DNA of 64,000 nucleotides from an uncultured Burkholderiales bacterium (GCA_945952065.1 CAMFGY010000008.1:124001-188000), one strand, 5' to 3'; positions 8,274 to 17,033 are shown, counted from the first letter of the stretch. The notes: generated by a model from the letters alone, not told the origin. Numbers and translations are program-made.

Positions 8274-10391
8274 CTATCTCCAGAAGTCCAGGCTGAGTTG
8301 CAGCCAAAAGCTGCGGCCATCCATCTCCAGGGTGTCGAGCAATGCACCCTTGTCCGAGTAGCGCGGATCGGCGGCGGGCACCTCGTAACGCCGATTCAAG
8401 GCGTTTTTGATGCTGAAGGCTGCGCCGATGCCATACCAGGTCCGTGCGGAGGTCAGGGTCAGGTTCAACAGGCTCACGCCTGCGACCGGGCGCCCTTCAC
8501 GGACCAAGATGCGGTTGTCATCGCGCAGCTCTTGGGTATTGCGCGCGCCGATGTATTGCGCCTCCAAGCCAAGCCGGGCGGCGCTTTCCAGTACCGGCCA
8601 ACTCATATTGAATTTGGCCAGTGCTCGCGGGGAGTTCATCAAGCGTTTGCCCTCAACATCGAGGGCGGACTGCAGGGCGGCACTGGCGCGAACTTTGACC
8701 TCGTCGCTCCATTTGTGATCCAGCTGAAGCTCCAGGCCGCGCGTCTTGCTTTGGCCGTCGAAAACGCGCTCGCCCGTGCTTGAGGAGCGATAGCTTTGAT
8801 CCGAGAGCCGGTAGTCGTACACCGAACCGGTCAAGCGCAAGGTCGGCGTCAAGTCATATAGCAGCACCAGTTCAGCGGCGCTGACCTGCTCGGGCTTGTA
8901 CAGGGTGGACGGAATCGGCGAATTGGCCTCGTAAGGGTTGGGCAGTCGGAAGGCCTGGCTGTACGAGGCTTTCAACGTGGTCTGGGCGTCAGGGGCGAAG
9001 ACCAAGGCCAAGCGCGGACTGACGGCTGCTTTCTTGGCATAGCTGAAGCAGGGCGGGGCGGTGCAGTCGAGCGCGTCGGGCTTGTCGTAACGCACGCCGA
9101 TATTGGCGGTGATCCACTCACTGAGCAGGAACTCGTCGGTGGCGTAAAGGCTGTACGTCTTGTTGCTGAACGGTGATTTGAAGTATTCGAACTGCTCCTG
9201 GTGCTGTCCGTCCAGGGCAACGGCGCGCACTTCTTGTTGAAAGTCATTTCGAAACTCAAAGCCGAAAATCAAGGTGTGATCCTTGATGCCGGTGTAGGCG
9301 AACTTTTGGTCCAGGCCCCACCATTTGCCGTGGGTCTTGTTTTGACGGAAGAACTCTTTCGGGTCAGGGGCGCCGTATTCCCGCAGGGTCAGGTCTTCGT
9401 AATGACCGTAATAGAGTCGAGACACCGACTTCAAGCCACTGAAGACATTGAAGTCGTATTGAGCGCTGGCATGCGTCGAGGCGTCGTTCAATTCATACGC
9501 ACGATTGAAGGCGTTTTCTCGCTTGGGGATGGGCGAAGCCTTGGTCCGCGAGGCCTTGGCGACCTGAAGGCTTAGGTTTTCATAGTCAAGCTTGGCGAAA
9601 AAACGCTGGCTGTGCTCAAAGTCCTGGCCACTCACCCAACCATTGTTTTGCCCAATCTGGTCAAAGTAGGGGAAGTAAAGGGTTTGACCTTCGCTGCGCT
9701 GGCGCGAGGCAGAGACCAAGAAATTGCTGCCGTTGTCCAGGCGCTTGCCCACCGTCACGCGTTGCTTTTGACCGCCGAAACTGGCGGCCTCGGTGGCAAT
9801 TTGCGCTGCGTTGAAGTCGCTGCCTTTTTTGGTGATGACGTTGATGATGCCCAGCAAGGCATTGTTGCCATAGGTGACTGAGCCGGTGCCGGGCACATAC
9901 TCCACACGTTCGATCAGTTCCAGATCGAGCAGGCCAGAGTTGTCGATATAGGCTTGGTTGTAAATATTGTCTTGGACGGAGTTGCCATCCACCAACATCA
10001 TGATGCGGCCGATGTAGTCCCCGGGCGCGCCAAATCCGCGACCGCCCAAATACTCGTAGCGGCGGTCATAGGTGGTGTAGAGGCCGCGCATGCCATTGAT
10101 GACATCGGCCAAAGTCCGGTAGCCAAAAGCGCGGATATCGTCTGCAGTGACGATGGCCACCGCCGAAGGGGAGTCGCTGACTTGCTTGGCAAGTTTGGAG
10201 GCGGTGATGACCGTGGTTTGGGTCAACTTTTCAAAGGGGATGGAGGTCAGGTCCCGGCTGCTGTCTTGCGCCGAGGCCAAGCCAGAGCCCAGCCAGACCG
10301 AACAGGCCAGCACTGAGGGCAAGCGCGGCCACAGCAGGCTCCAGGCGCCTTTTGAGGCCAGTGTGCGGCGGGATTTGAATGCCATCGTCAT
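8274..10391 (-). CDS. TonB-dependent outer-membrane receptor
   Basis: 705 residues: signal peptide (about 1-42), then PFEKLTQTTVITASK leading into the plug (SPSAVAIVTADDIRAFGYRTLADVIN), and a 22-strand-type barrel ending LSLDFWR. No N-terminal signalling (STN/secretin) domain is visible, so it is not a FecA-type transducer on its own. The ligand is unknown. This receptor class is often found beside yfiR-like and CHASE8 kinase genes, and here it is the first gene of that operon, suggesting that it supplies an outer-membrane input or takes up a substrate whose entry is sensed. A 13-bp palindrome lies 4 bp upstream of the ATG. A second in-frame ATG at 10385 is possible. Confidence 0.93.
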   Translation of the reverse strand: MTMAFKSRRTLASKGAWSLLWPRLPSVLACSVWLGSGLASAQDSSRDLTSIPFEKLTQTTVITASKLAKQVSDSPSAVAIVTADDIRAFGYRTLADVINGMRGLYTTYDRRYEYLGGRGFGAPGDYIGRIMMLVDGNSVQDNIYNQAYIDNSGLLDLELIERVEYVPGTGSVTYGNNALLGIINVITKKGSDFNAAQIATEAASFGGQKQRVTVGKRLDNGSNFLVSASRQRSEGQTLYFPYFDQIGQNNGWVSGQDFEHSQRFFAKLDYENLSLQVAKASRTKASPIPKRENAFNRAYELNDASTHASAQYDFNVFSGLKSVSRLYYGHYEDLTLREYGAPDPKEFFRQNKTHGKWWGLDQKFAYTGIKDHTLIFGFEFRNDFQQEVRAVALDGQHQEQFEYFKSPFSNKTYSLYATDEFLLSEWITANIGVRYDKPDALDCTAPPCFSYAKKAAVSPRLALVFAPDAQTTLKASYSQAFRLPNPYEANSPIPSTLYKPEQVSAAELVLLYDLTPTLRLTGSVYDYRLSDQSYRSSSTGERVFDGQSKTRGLELQLDHKWSDEVKVRASAALQSALDVEGKRLMNSPRALAKFNMSWPVLESAARLGLEAQYIGARNTQELRDDNRILVREGRPVAGVSLLNLTLTSARTWYGIGAAFSIKNALNRRYEVPAADPRYSDKGALLDTLEMDGRSFWLQLSLDFWR

Positions 10392-10394
10392 AGT

Positions 10395-10407
10395 GATTGG
10401 GCCAATC
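10395..10407. repeat. 13-bp palindrome abutting the TonB-receptor start codon
   Basis: GATTGGgCCAATC is a perfect 6-1-6 palindrome 4 bp upstream of the receptor ATG, in the place of the absent Shine-Dalgarno. It could be an operator or form a small hairpin (5-bp stem, 3-nt loop) over the translation start. No known regulator site is recognised. Confidence 0.4.
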
Positions 10408-10804
10408 GTGCAAGAACGGACTTGCGGTCACGCCTTTGTTCGTGGCTGCGCGCCTGCATGGCGCTGCGGGGCAGGCGCGGCAAGTGCGGTCAGAACATGG
10501 CGGAGTGCGCGGAATCCCAACTCTTCTTTCTTGAATGCTTGGGCGAGCCGTCGGTTGAGCCTGCCTGGTTCAAGCTCCCGTCTTGCCTGCCTGTTGTTTT
10601 TCGCGCATTGACTGTACTTGATTCAAAGACCGGGCCCGTCGGTGTGGGCCTTGTTAAGAACGCCTTGATTGACGCTCTTTTCGTGGCTTGAATCGCTGGG
10701 TCAGGGGCGCCATGAGGCGCTGAAGCTCATTTTTCGTTCATGAATTGCTGCGGCGGCCGGCTGTAATGACGTAAAAAATACGCTAATTGATGCAAAAACA
10801 CTGC

Positions 10805-10820
10805 GCGCAAACGTTTAGCG
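10805..10820 (+). promoter_or_regulatory. Putative LacI-family (PurR/CytR-like) operator
   Basis: GCGCAAACGTTTAGCG shares an 11-base uninterrupted core (CGCAAACGTTT) with the E. coli PurR box ACGCAAACGTTTTCGT, and has the central CG of LacI-family operators. It lies about 110 bp before the first gene of a purine/pyrimidine nucleoside uptake operon, which fits control by a nucleobase-sensing repressor. The right half-site is imperfect, and no regulator gene is in the window. Confidence 0.45.
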
Positions 10821-10853
10821 TTTTCCATTGCCTGTCGATACACTTGAATTTCT

Positions 10854-10859
10854 TACAAT
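10854..10859 (+). promoter_or_regulatory. Candidate -10 element for the nucleoside operon
   Basis: TACAAT matches the sigma-70 -10 consensus at 5 of 6 positions. No good -35 is seen at 16-18 bp (TTGCCT at 10828 is 20 bp away). If used, transcription would start near 10866, about 60 nt before the binding-protein ATG and downstream of the PurR-like operator. Confidence 0.4.
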
Positions 10860-10928
10860 GCTGGATCGCCGCCGGGCGGGGCCCCAGGTCTCGTTCGCCC
10901 TTCTTCTTTGCTGCCACCTCCTATCGCC

Positions 10929-11957
10929 ATGACGATTGCCATCTCGCCGTTTGCTCGCGCCGCTGCTTTGAAGCGTGGGTCGCCCTGGGTCACTGCACCG
11001 CTGGCGCTTGCCCTGCTGGTTTTGTCGGCGAGTGCGAGCGCACAAAGCAAGCCAGCGGTCATCTTCGATATGGGGGGCAAGTTCGACAAGTCCTTCAATG
11101 AGTCGGCCTACCGCGGTGTGGAGCGCTGGAAGCAAGAAAGCGGCAAGCCTTATCTCGAATTCGAAATCAGCAACGACACGCAGCGGGTGCAAGCCATCCG
11201 CCGCATGGCCGAACGTGGCGCCAGCCCTATCATCAGCGTGGGCTTTGCACAGGCTTCGGCGCTGGAGCAAGTGGCCAAGGAATTCCCAAAGACACAGTTC
11301 GCCATCGTGGACGCCGAGGTCAAGCTGCCGAATGTGCAGTCGCTCTTGTTCAAGGAACATGAAGGCAGCTATCTGGTCGGCGCCATGGCGGTGTTGGTCA
11401 GCAAGACCGGCAAGGTCGGTTTTGTCGGTGGCATGGATATTCCTTTGATCCGCAAATTCCAATGCGGTTACGAACAAGGGGCCAAAGCCACCAACCCCAA
11501 GGTGGAGGTTTTCTCCAATATGACCGGCACCACGTCCTCGGCTTGGAACGACCCCACCCGAGGGGGGGAGTTGGCCAAGGCGCAGTTCGCCAAGGGTTCG
11601 GATGTTGTGTTTGCCGCGGCGGGCGGCACCGGCTCGGGTGTTTATCAAGCCGCCAAGGACGCAGGGCGCTTGGCCATCGGGGTGGACAGCAATCAAAACC
11701 ATCTGCAACCGGGCACCATGTTGACCTCTATGGTTAAGAACGTGGATGTGGCGGTCTACAACGTCTTGAAGGGCTGGAAAGCAGGCACCACGGTGCTGGG
11801 CCTAAAGGAAGGCGGCGTGGAATACGCGCTGGATCAACACAATGCCAAGCTGATCAACCCAGCGGTGAAGAGCAAGGTTGAAGCCATCAAGGCCGACATC
11901 ATCTCGGGCAAGGTCAAGGTCGCCGACTACATGGCTGACGGTGCTTGCAAGTACTGA
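10929..11957 (+). CDS. BMP family nucleoside ABC transporter substrate-binding protein
   Basis: 342 residues with a signal peptide (cleavage near SASASAQS, about residue 39) and the BMP/PnrA/Med fold: KPAVIFDMGGKFDKSFNE at the mature start, VGFVGGMDIPLIRKFQCGYEQG, and GTGSGVYQAAKD. BMP proteins bind purine and other nucleosides for ABC import. It is the first gene of a run with the matching ATPase, two permeases and four nucleoside catabolic enzymes, so nucleoside binding is strongly supported by context. The ATG at 10929 is preferred over a TTG at 10908; neither has a clear Shine-Dalgarno. It lacks a lipobox cysteine, so it is probably soluble in the periplasm rather than lipid-anchored. Confidence 0.92.
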   Translation: MTIAISPFARAAALKRGSPWVTAPLALALLVLSASASAQSKPAVIFDMGGKFDKSFNESAYRGVERWKQESGKPYLEFEISNDTQRVQAIRRMAERGASPIISVGFAQASALEQVAKEFPKTQFAIVDAEVKLPNVQSLLFKEHEGSYLVGAMAVLVSKTGKVGFVGGMDIPLIRKFQCGYEQGAKATNPKVEVFSNMTGTTSSAWNDPTRGGELAKAQFAKGSDVVFAAAGGTGSGVYQAAKDAGRLAIGVDSNQNHLQPGTMLTSMVKNVDVAVYNVLKGWKAGTTVLGLKEGGVEYALDQHNAKLINPAVKSKVEAIKADIISGKVKVADYMADGACKY

Positions 11958-11988
11958 ACACCTCCCGACAAGAACTTTCCCATTCATC

Positions 11989-13590
11989 ATGAAGCAAGTT
12001 GTGCAGGGCGCTGGGCCTGATGCGGTGCCCGGCTCGGGGCGGCCTGCCGTGCGGCTGTGTGCCATCTCCAAGCGTTTTGGCGCGGTGCAGGCCAACCGAG
12101 AGGTCTCACTGAATGTGGCTGCGGCCAGTGTGCACGGCTTGGTGGGCGAAAACGGTGCCGGCAAGAGCACCTTGATGGCCATTTTGTATGGCTATTACCA
12201 AGCGGATGCTGGTCATATTGAAATCGACGGCCAGCGCGTGGAGATCAACAATTCCCAGCAGGCCATTGCCCTGGGTTTGGGCATGGTGCATCAGCACTTC
12301 ATGCTGGTGGACACGTTGAGTTGTTTGGACAATGTGATGTTGGGCGCGGAGCCCGCCTTTTTCTTGAACGCCGCCAAGCGCAGCGTCAGGGCCAAGTTGG
12401 AGGCCCTGATGCAAGACACCGGCCTGCAGGTGCGGCTGGATGCTTTGGTGGGTGACTTGCCGGTGGGCGAGTTGCAAAGGCTGGAAATCCTCAAGGCGCT
12501 CTACCGTGGCGCCAAGATCTTGATTCTGGATGAGCCCACCGCGGTGTTGACACCGCAAGAAACCCAGCAATTGTTCGAGACCCTGCGTCGCTTGAAGGCG
12601 CGCGGCACTACCATCATTTTGATCACCCACAAGCTCAAAGAAGTGATGGCTTTGTGCGATGAGGTCACCGTGATGCGGGCGGGTCAGGTGGTGCAAACGC
12701 GTGCCATTGCGGACACCAGCCCGGAGGATTTGGCAGAGGCCATGGTGGGCCGCAAGGTCAATCTTGGGCGGCGTGCCGGTGCCAAGGCCGAGCAGGCCGA
12801 GGTGCGCTTGAAGGCCGAGCACTTGAGCCTGCGTGCCGCCAATGGGGTGCCTTTGTTGAGCGACCTGAGCCTGAATTTGCATGCGGGCGAAATCGTCGGT
12901 GTGGCCGGTGTTTCGGGCAATGGGCAAAGCGAGTTGCTGGAGATTTTGTCCGGCATGCTGGCGCCGGATGCCGGACGCATGCAGCTGGGCGAGGCGCTGT
13001 TTGAGGCCGCCGCCGGCGCTTGGTTGAATCCGCGGCAGGCGCGGGCCTTGAAGCTCGCCCATGTGCCGGAAGACCGCCATCTGTGCGCCATGGTGATGAA
13101 TTTTCCGGCTTGGGAAACCGCCGTGCTGGGCTACCAAGACCAGGCCCAATATCGCAGCGGGCTTGGCGGCCTGAGCATGAACCAAGCTTGGATGCGCGAG
13201 CAAACTGCGCAGATGCAAGAGCGCTTTGATGTGCGGCCGCGCAATGTGGCGCTGGGCTCCTCCAAGTTCTCGGGCGGCAATCAACAAAAGCTGGTGATGG
13301 CGCGCGAGATCGGGCAGGCGCCTCAGGTGCTGCTGGTCGGGCAGCCGACGCGCGGTGTGGACATTGGCGCCATTGAATTCATCCACAACCAACTGCGCGC
13401 CATGCGTGACGCCGGTTGCGCAGTGCTTGTGGTCAGCAGCGAATTGGATGAAATCTTGGCCTTGGCCGATCGGGTCATCGTGATGAACGCAGGCCGGATC
13501 ACGGGTGAATTGGCAATTGAAGCCTGTGACGAAAAAACCTTGGGAATGATGATGGCAGCGCAAGTCGCCGCGACGGGAGAGCACGCATGA
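11989..13590 (+). CDS. Nucleoside ABC transporter ATP-binding protein, two fused ATPase domains
   Basis: 533 residues. The first nucleotide-binding domain has Walker A GENGAGKST (about residue 50) and Walker B LILDEPTA. The second has the degenerate P-loop GVSGNGQSE, a FSGGNQQK signature and Walker B-like LLVGQPTRG. This asymmetric, sugar-importer-like (carbohydrate uptake transporter 2) arrangement is typical of BMP-type nucleoside importers, where only one site is fully catalytic. The start at 11989 follows the binding-protein stop by 31 bp. Its end overlaps the first permease by 4 bp (ATGA). Confidence 0.94.
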   Translation: MKQVVQGAGPDAVPGSGRPAVRLCAISKRFGAVQANREVSLNVAAASVHGLVGENGAGKSTLMAILYGYYQADAGHIEIDGQRVEINNSQQAIALGLGMVHQHFMLVDTLSCLDNVMLGAEPAFFLNAAKRSVRAKLEALMQDTGLQVRLDALVGDLPVGELQRLEILKALYRGAKILILDEPTAVLTPQETQQLFETLRRLKARGTTIILITHKLKEVMALCDEVTVMRAGQVVQTRAIADTSPEDLAEAMVGRKVNLGRRAGAKAEQAEVRLKAEHLSLRAANGVPLLSDLSLNLHAGEIVGVAGVSGNGQSELLEILSGMLAPDAGRMQLGEALFEAAAGAWLNPRQARALKLAHVPEDRHLCAMVMNFPAWETAVLGYQDQAQYRSGLGGLSMNQAWMREQTAQMQERFDVRPRNVALGSSKFSGGNQQKLVMAREIGQAPQVLLVGQPTRGVDIGAIEFIHNQLRAMRDAGCAVLVVSSELDEILALADRVIVMNAGRITGELAIEACDEKTLGMMMAAQVAATGEHA

Positions 13591-14717
13591 GCAGCAGCGG
13601 CCAAGCCATTGTGTTGCCGCGCTGGATAGACGTGGGCCTGTTGCCACTTTGGAATCTTTTGGTGGCCCTGGCCGTGGCAGGCGGGGTGGTCTTGGCGATT
13701 GGGCAAAGTCCGGCTCAGGCCTTGAGCGTTTTGTTGGAAGGGGCGCTGGGCAGTTCGCGCGGTCTGGGCTACACCCTCTACTACGCCACTACCTTTATTT
13801 TTACCGGCTTGGCGGTGGCGGTGGCCTATCACGGCGGTCTGTTCAATATTGGGGGTGAGGGCCAGGCCACCTTGGGCGGCATCGGCTTGGGCCTGTTGGC
13901 GCTGGCTTTGGGGCCGCGTTTACCAGCGGCTGTGTTGTTGCCGCTGCTGGTGGTGGCGGCGGCCGTGTTCGGTATGGCTTGGGCCTTGGTGCCCGCTGCA
14001 TTGCAGGCTTGGCGAGGCAGCCATGTGGTCATCACTACCATCATGTTCAATTTTCTGGCAGCCAGCTTGAATGTCTATTTGCTGGTCAACTGGCTGCGCC
14101 CCAAGGGTTCGATGTCGGTGGAAAGCCCGGGCTTTGCGGACTCGGCGCGCATGCCCGGCCTGCATGAGATGGCTGCGCATTTCGGTGTGGAACTGCCGTC
14201 CTCGCCGCTCAATCTCAGTCTTGTGCTGGCTCTGCTGGCGGCTGCCTTTGTCTATTGGTTCTTGTGGAAAAGCCGGGCGGGCTATGCCTTGCGCGCCGTG
14301 GGCAGTGCGCCTCGGGCCGCGCATTACGCGGGCATCAAGCCGCGCATGCAGGTGCTGGTGGCCATGGGCTTGTCGGGTGCTTTGGCCGGGCTGGTGGCGG
14401 TGAACGAAATCTCAGGGGTGCAAGGCAAGCTGACCCTGGACTTTGTGGCGGGCGCTGGTTTTACCGGCATTGCGGTGGCTTTGATGGGCCGCAACCATCC
14501 GGTGGGCATCATCTTGGCGTCTTTGCTGTTTGGCGTGCTTTACCAAGGTGGGGTTGAGGTGTCGTTTGAGCTGCCCGGCTTCAGCCGGGAAATGGTGGTC
14601 ACGGCCCAAGGCCTGATCGTGCTTTTTGCGGGGGCCATGGCCAGCGTCAGCGCGCCGGTGTTTGCCCGCCTTTATGCGATGGTTGCGGCCCAGAAGAAGG
14701 AGGCCCGTCATGGATGA
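13587..14717 (+). CDS. Nucleoside ABC transporter permease, first subunit
   Basis: 376 residues, polytopic inner-membrane protein of the BPD_transp_2 family. Motifs include GLFNIGGEGQATLGG and SHVVITTIMFNFLA, followed by YALRAVGSAPRAAHYAGI, the conserved cytoplasmic loop that contacts the ATPase. It overlaps the ATPase gene by 4 bp and the second permease by 8 bp. It works as a heterodimer with that permease to import nucleosides. Confidence 0.93.
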   Translation: MSSSGQAIVLPRWIDVGLLPLWNLLVALAVAGGVVLAIGQSPAQALSVLLEGALGSSRGLGYTLYYATTFIFTGLAVAVAYHGGLFNIGGEGQATLGGIGLGLLALALGPRLPAAVLLPLLVVAAAVFGMAWALVPAALQAWRGSHVVITTIMFNFLAASLNVYLLVNWLRPKGSMSVESPGFADSARMPGLHEMAAHFGVELPSSPLNLSLVLALLAAAFVYWFLWKSRAGYALRAVGSAPRAAHYAGIKPRMQVLVAMGLSGALAGLVAVNEISGVQGKLTLDFVAGAGFTGIAVALMGRNHPVGIILASLLFGVLYQGGVEVSFELPGFSREMVVTAQGLIVLFAGAMASVSAPVFARLYAMVAAQKKEARHG

Positions 14718-15690
14718 AGTCTTGATCGGCTCCGTGCTGGCTTCGACCTTGCGCGTCAGCACACCCTTGCTGCTGTGTGCGCTGGCCGGTTTGGTCAGCG
14801 AGCGCTCGGGCGTGGTGGATATCGGCCTGGAAGGCAAGATGCTGTTTGCCGCGTTTGCTGCAGCCGCCACGGCCAGTGTGGCTCACTCGACCGGTCTGGG
14901 CGTTTTGGCAGCCGTGGGCGTGGCGTGCTTGATGTCCTTGATTCATGGCTATGCCTGTGTCAGCCACCGGGGGGACCAAGTGGTGTCGGGCGTCGCCCTG
15001 AACATGGTGGCTGCCGGCTTGACTGTGGTCTTGGGCATTGCCTGGTTTGCTCAGGGGGGCCAAACCCCGCCGGTGGCTGCCGATGTGCGCTTGAGCGGTT
15101 TGATCCCGGCCTGGAGTGAGTTGGATGCTGCGGTGGCGGCCTGGGGGCCCTGGCTGGGCGCGGTCGTTGCGCATGGTTTGCTCAGTCACAACCTCTTGGT
15201 CTATCTGGCCTTCGCGCTGGTGGCTGGGGTTTGGTTTTTTCTGGAGCGCACCAAGCCCGGGCTGCGTTTGCGCGCCGTGGGCGAGAACCCGGCCATGGTG
15301 GATGCGGCCGGCCTGTCCGTGCCGCGTCTGCGTTATGCCGCCTTGATGATCAATGGCTGTTTGTGCGGGCTGGCGGGCAGCTATTTGGTGTTGGCGCAAA
15401 ACGCGTCCTTTTCGCCCAATATGACGGCTGGCCGCGGCTATATCGCGCTGGCAGCCATGATTTTTGGCAAATGGAAGCCGCTGCCCACGATGTTGGCCTG
15501 TCTTTTGTTCGGTTTTTTGGATGCCGTGGCGATTCGTATGCAAGGCGCGGTCTTGCCGGGCATTGGTGAAGTGCCGGTGCAGTTGATTCAGGCCTTGCCC
15601 TATTTGCTCACCGTCATCTTGCTTGCCGGCTTTATCGGCCAAGCCTTGGCCCCCAAGGCCTTGGGGCGCCCTTACGTCAAAGAACGTTGA
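14710..15690 (+). CDS. Nucleoside ABC transporter permease, second subunit
   Basis: 326 residues with eight or more hydrophobic segments and the paired-permease motifs ERSGVVDIGLEGKML and GLRLRAVGENPAMVDAAGL. The ATG at 14710 has an AAGGAGG ribosome site 7 nt upstream, inside the end of the preceding gene. The next gene (cytidine deaminase) follows after 28 bp. Together with its partner it forms the membrane channel of the nucleoside importer. Confidence 0.94.
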   Translation: MDEVLIGSVLASTLRVSTPLLLCALAGLVSERSGVVDIGLEGKMLFAAFAAAATASVAHSTGLGVLAAVGVACLMSLIHGYACVSHRGDQVVSGVALNMVAAGLTVVLGIAWFAQGGQTPPVAADVRLSGLIPAWSELDAAVAAWGPWLGAVVAHGLLSHNLLVYLAFALVAGVWFFLERTKPGLRLRAVGENPAMVDAAGLSVPRLRYAALMINGCLCGLAGSYLVLAQNASFSPNMTAGRGYIALAAMIFGKWKPLPTMLACLLFGFLDAVAIRMQGAVLPGIGEVPVQLIQALPYLLTVILLAGFIGQALAPKALGRPYVKER

Positions 15691-15718
15691 AGACAAGCAA
15701 AACAGGCAGAGATTGCGC

Positions 15719-16138
15719 ATGAGCCTTCATCCCGACATGCTGCAGCAATTGCTGCAAGCCTCGCTTGGCGCGCGGCAGCACTCCCATTCGCCCTATTCGG
15801 GCTATGCCGTGGGTGCTGCGATTCTGGACGAACAGGGGCGCATCCATGTGGGTGCGAATATCGAAAACGCCGCCTATCCTCAAGGCTTGTGTGCCGAAGC
15901 CACGGCGCTTGGCGCCATGGTGATGGCTGGCGGGCGCCGTGCGCAGGCGGTGCTGGTGATTGGCCCTGGCCCAGAAATCATCACTCCCTGCGGAGCTTGT
16001 CGGCAAAAACTGCGCGAATTTGCCGGACAAGAGCTTGTCATCATTGCCGGCGATCCTTCCGGGATTCGCCAACAGTGGACCCTGGGCGAGTTGCTGCCTT
16101 TCAGTTTTGGCCCCGAGCATCTGAGTCACAAGCCTTGA
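15719..16138 (+). CDS. cdd: Cytidine deaminase
   Basis: 139 residues, the size of the tetrameric zinc cytidine deaminases. The catalytic motif CAEATA (first zinc Cys and the general-base Glu) and PCGACRQ (two further zinc Cys) are intact, and NIENAAYPQGLCAEA is the usual substrate-binding stretch. The enzyme converts cytidine and deoxycytidine to uridine and deoxyuridine in the cytoplasm. It lies inside the nucleoside uptake operon, so it probably acts on imported nucleosides. The ATG at 15719 has a weak AGGCAGAG ribosome site. Confidence 0.94.
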   Translation: MSLHPDMLQQLLQASLGARQHSHSPYSGYAVGAAILDEQGRIHVGANIENAAYPQGLCAEATALGAMVMAGGRRAQAVLVIGPGPEIITPCGACRQKLREFAGQELVIIAGDPSGIRQQWTLGELLPFSFGPEHLSHKP

Positions 16139-16181
16139 TGCGTTTTTGAGAGCGATCTCAGTTTCAGTGGAGTTTAGAAAA

Positions 16182-17033
16182 ATGATCAATCACGCCATCC
16201 TCAAGCCCGCGATCACCAGCACCGTGGCCAAACTGAACGAACTGTTCGGCGCGGCCCCGGCGGTCGCTGTGGTCCTGGGTTCGGGCTGGGCCGGCGCGGT
16301 CAGCCTGGTGCAAAACGCCAAGCATTTGTCCTACACCGAGTTGCCCGCTTTTCCACAACCCAAGGTGGAGGGCCATGTCAATGAGGTCGTGGTGGGCACC
16401 ATTGGCGCACAGCGCGTGGTGATGTTGCGCGGCCGCGCGCACACCTATGAAAGCGGCGATTGCACCGGCATGGCCGGCGCCTTGCGCAGCTTGAAAGCCT
16501 GGGGTGTGCAGGTATTGCTGCAAACCAATGCCTCGGGCTCGCTGCGCAGCCATATGCCTCCGGGCAGCCTGATGCTGATCAGCGACCACATCAACGCGCC
16601 ACAACGTTCACCCTTGGTGGGCGAGCCGGGCAGTGAGCGCTTTGTGGACATGAGTTGCGCTTATGACTTGGAACTGCGTCAGCACGCCAAGAAGACCGCG
16701 CAGGCGCAAAACCTGAAGCTGGGCGAGGGCGTCTACTGCTGGGCCCTGGGGCCGCAGTTTGAAACCCCGGCTGAGATTCGCATGTTTGCCGCCTGGGGTG
16801 CCGATGCCGTGGGCATGAGCACCGTGCCCGAGACCATTCTGGCCCGTCACGCCGGCCTGCGCGTCATGGGCTTGGCCTTGATGACCAATATGGCCGCCGG
16901 CCTTTCCGCCGAGGCGCTGACCCATGCGCTGACCTTGCAACAAGCGCAGCTGTCGGGTGAGCGTGCGGCCAGCTTCCTGGGCGCCGTGGTGGCGGGCTTG
17001 GCTGAGTTGCCTTCTTTGCAAGCGGGGGCCTGA
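16182..17033 (+). CDS. Purine-nucleoside phosphorylase (trimeric, PNP/MTAP family)
   Basis: 283 residues. Family motifs are VVLGSGWAG near the N terminus, GRAHTYESGD (phosphate-binding region), QTNASGSLR, and YCWALGPQFETPAE. VGMSTVPE and MTNMAAGL complete the base-binding site. It cleaves (deoxy)purine ribosides with phosphate to base plus (deoxy)ribose-1-phosphate. The loop GRAHTYES differs from the common GR.H.YEG by Ser for Gly. The ATG at 16182 (GGAG about 10 nt upstream) is preferred over an upstream frame start at 16146. It overlaps deoC by 1 bp (TGATG). Whether it favours guanosine/inosine or xanthosine cannot be told. Confidence 0.9.
   Translation: MINHAILKPAITSTVAKLNELFGAAPAVAVVLGSGWAGAVSLVQNAKHLSYTELPAFPQPKVEGHVNEVVVGTIGAQRVVMLRGRAHTYESGDCTGMAGALRSLKAWGVQVLLQTNASGSLRSHMPPGSLMLISDHINAPQRSPLVGEPGSERFVDMSCAYDLELRQHAKKTAQAQNLKLGEGVYCWALGPQFETPAEIRMFAAWGADAVGMSTVPETILARHAGLRVMGLALMTNMAAGLSAEALTHALTLQQAQLSGERAASFLGAVVAGLAELPSLQAGA

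Larger units (their letters stand above)
10392..10928. other. Intergenic region between the TonB-receptor operon and the nucleoside operon
   Basis: A 537-bp divergent promoter region. I see no convincing gene: open frames here lack ribosome sites, domain-like composition or a coherent reading. It contains a palindrome next to the receptor start (10395-10407), an A/T-richer stretch (about 10720-10860), a LacI/PurR-like operator (10805-10820) and a TACAAT hexamer (10854-10859). No tRNA- or riboswitch-like fold was recognised. Confidence 0.6.

Noticed and set aside
10422-10691. Open frames of 60-155 codons in the gap between the TonB receptor operon and the nucleoside operon.
   Set aside because: No ribosome sites, no domain-like or signal-like content, and Cys/Arg/Ser-rich composition typical of random GC-rich translation.
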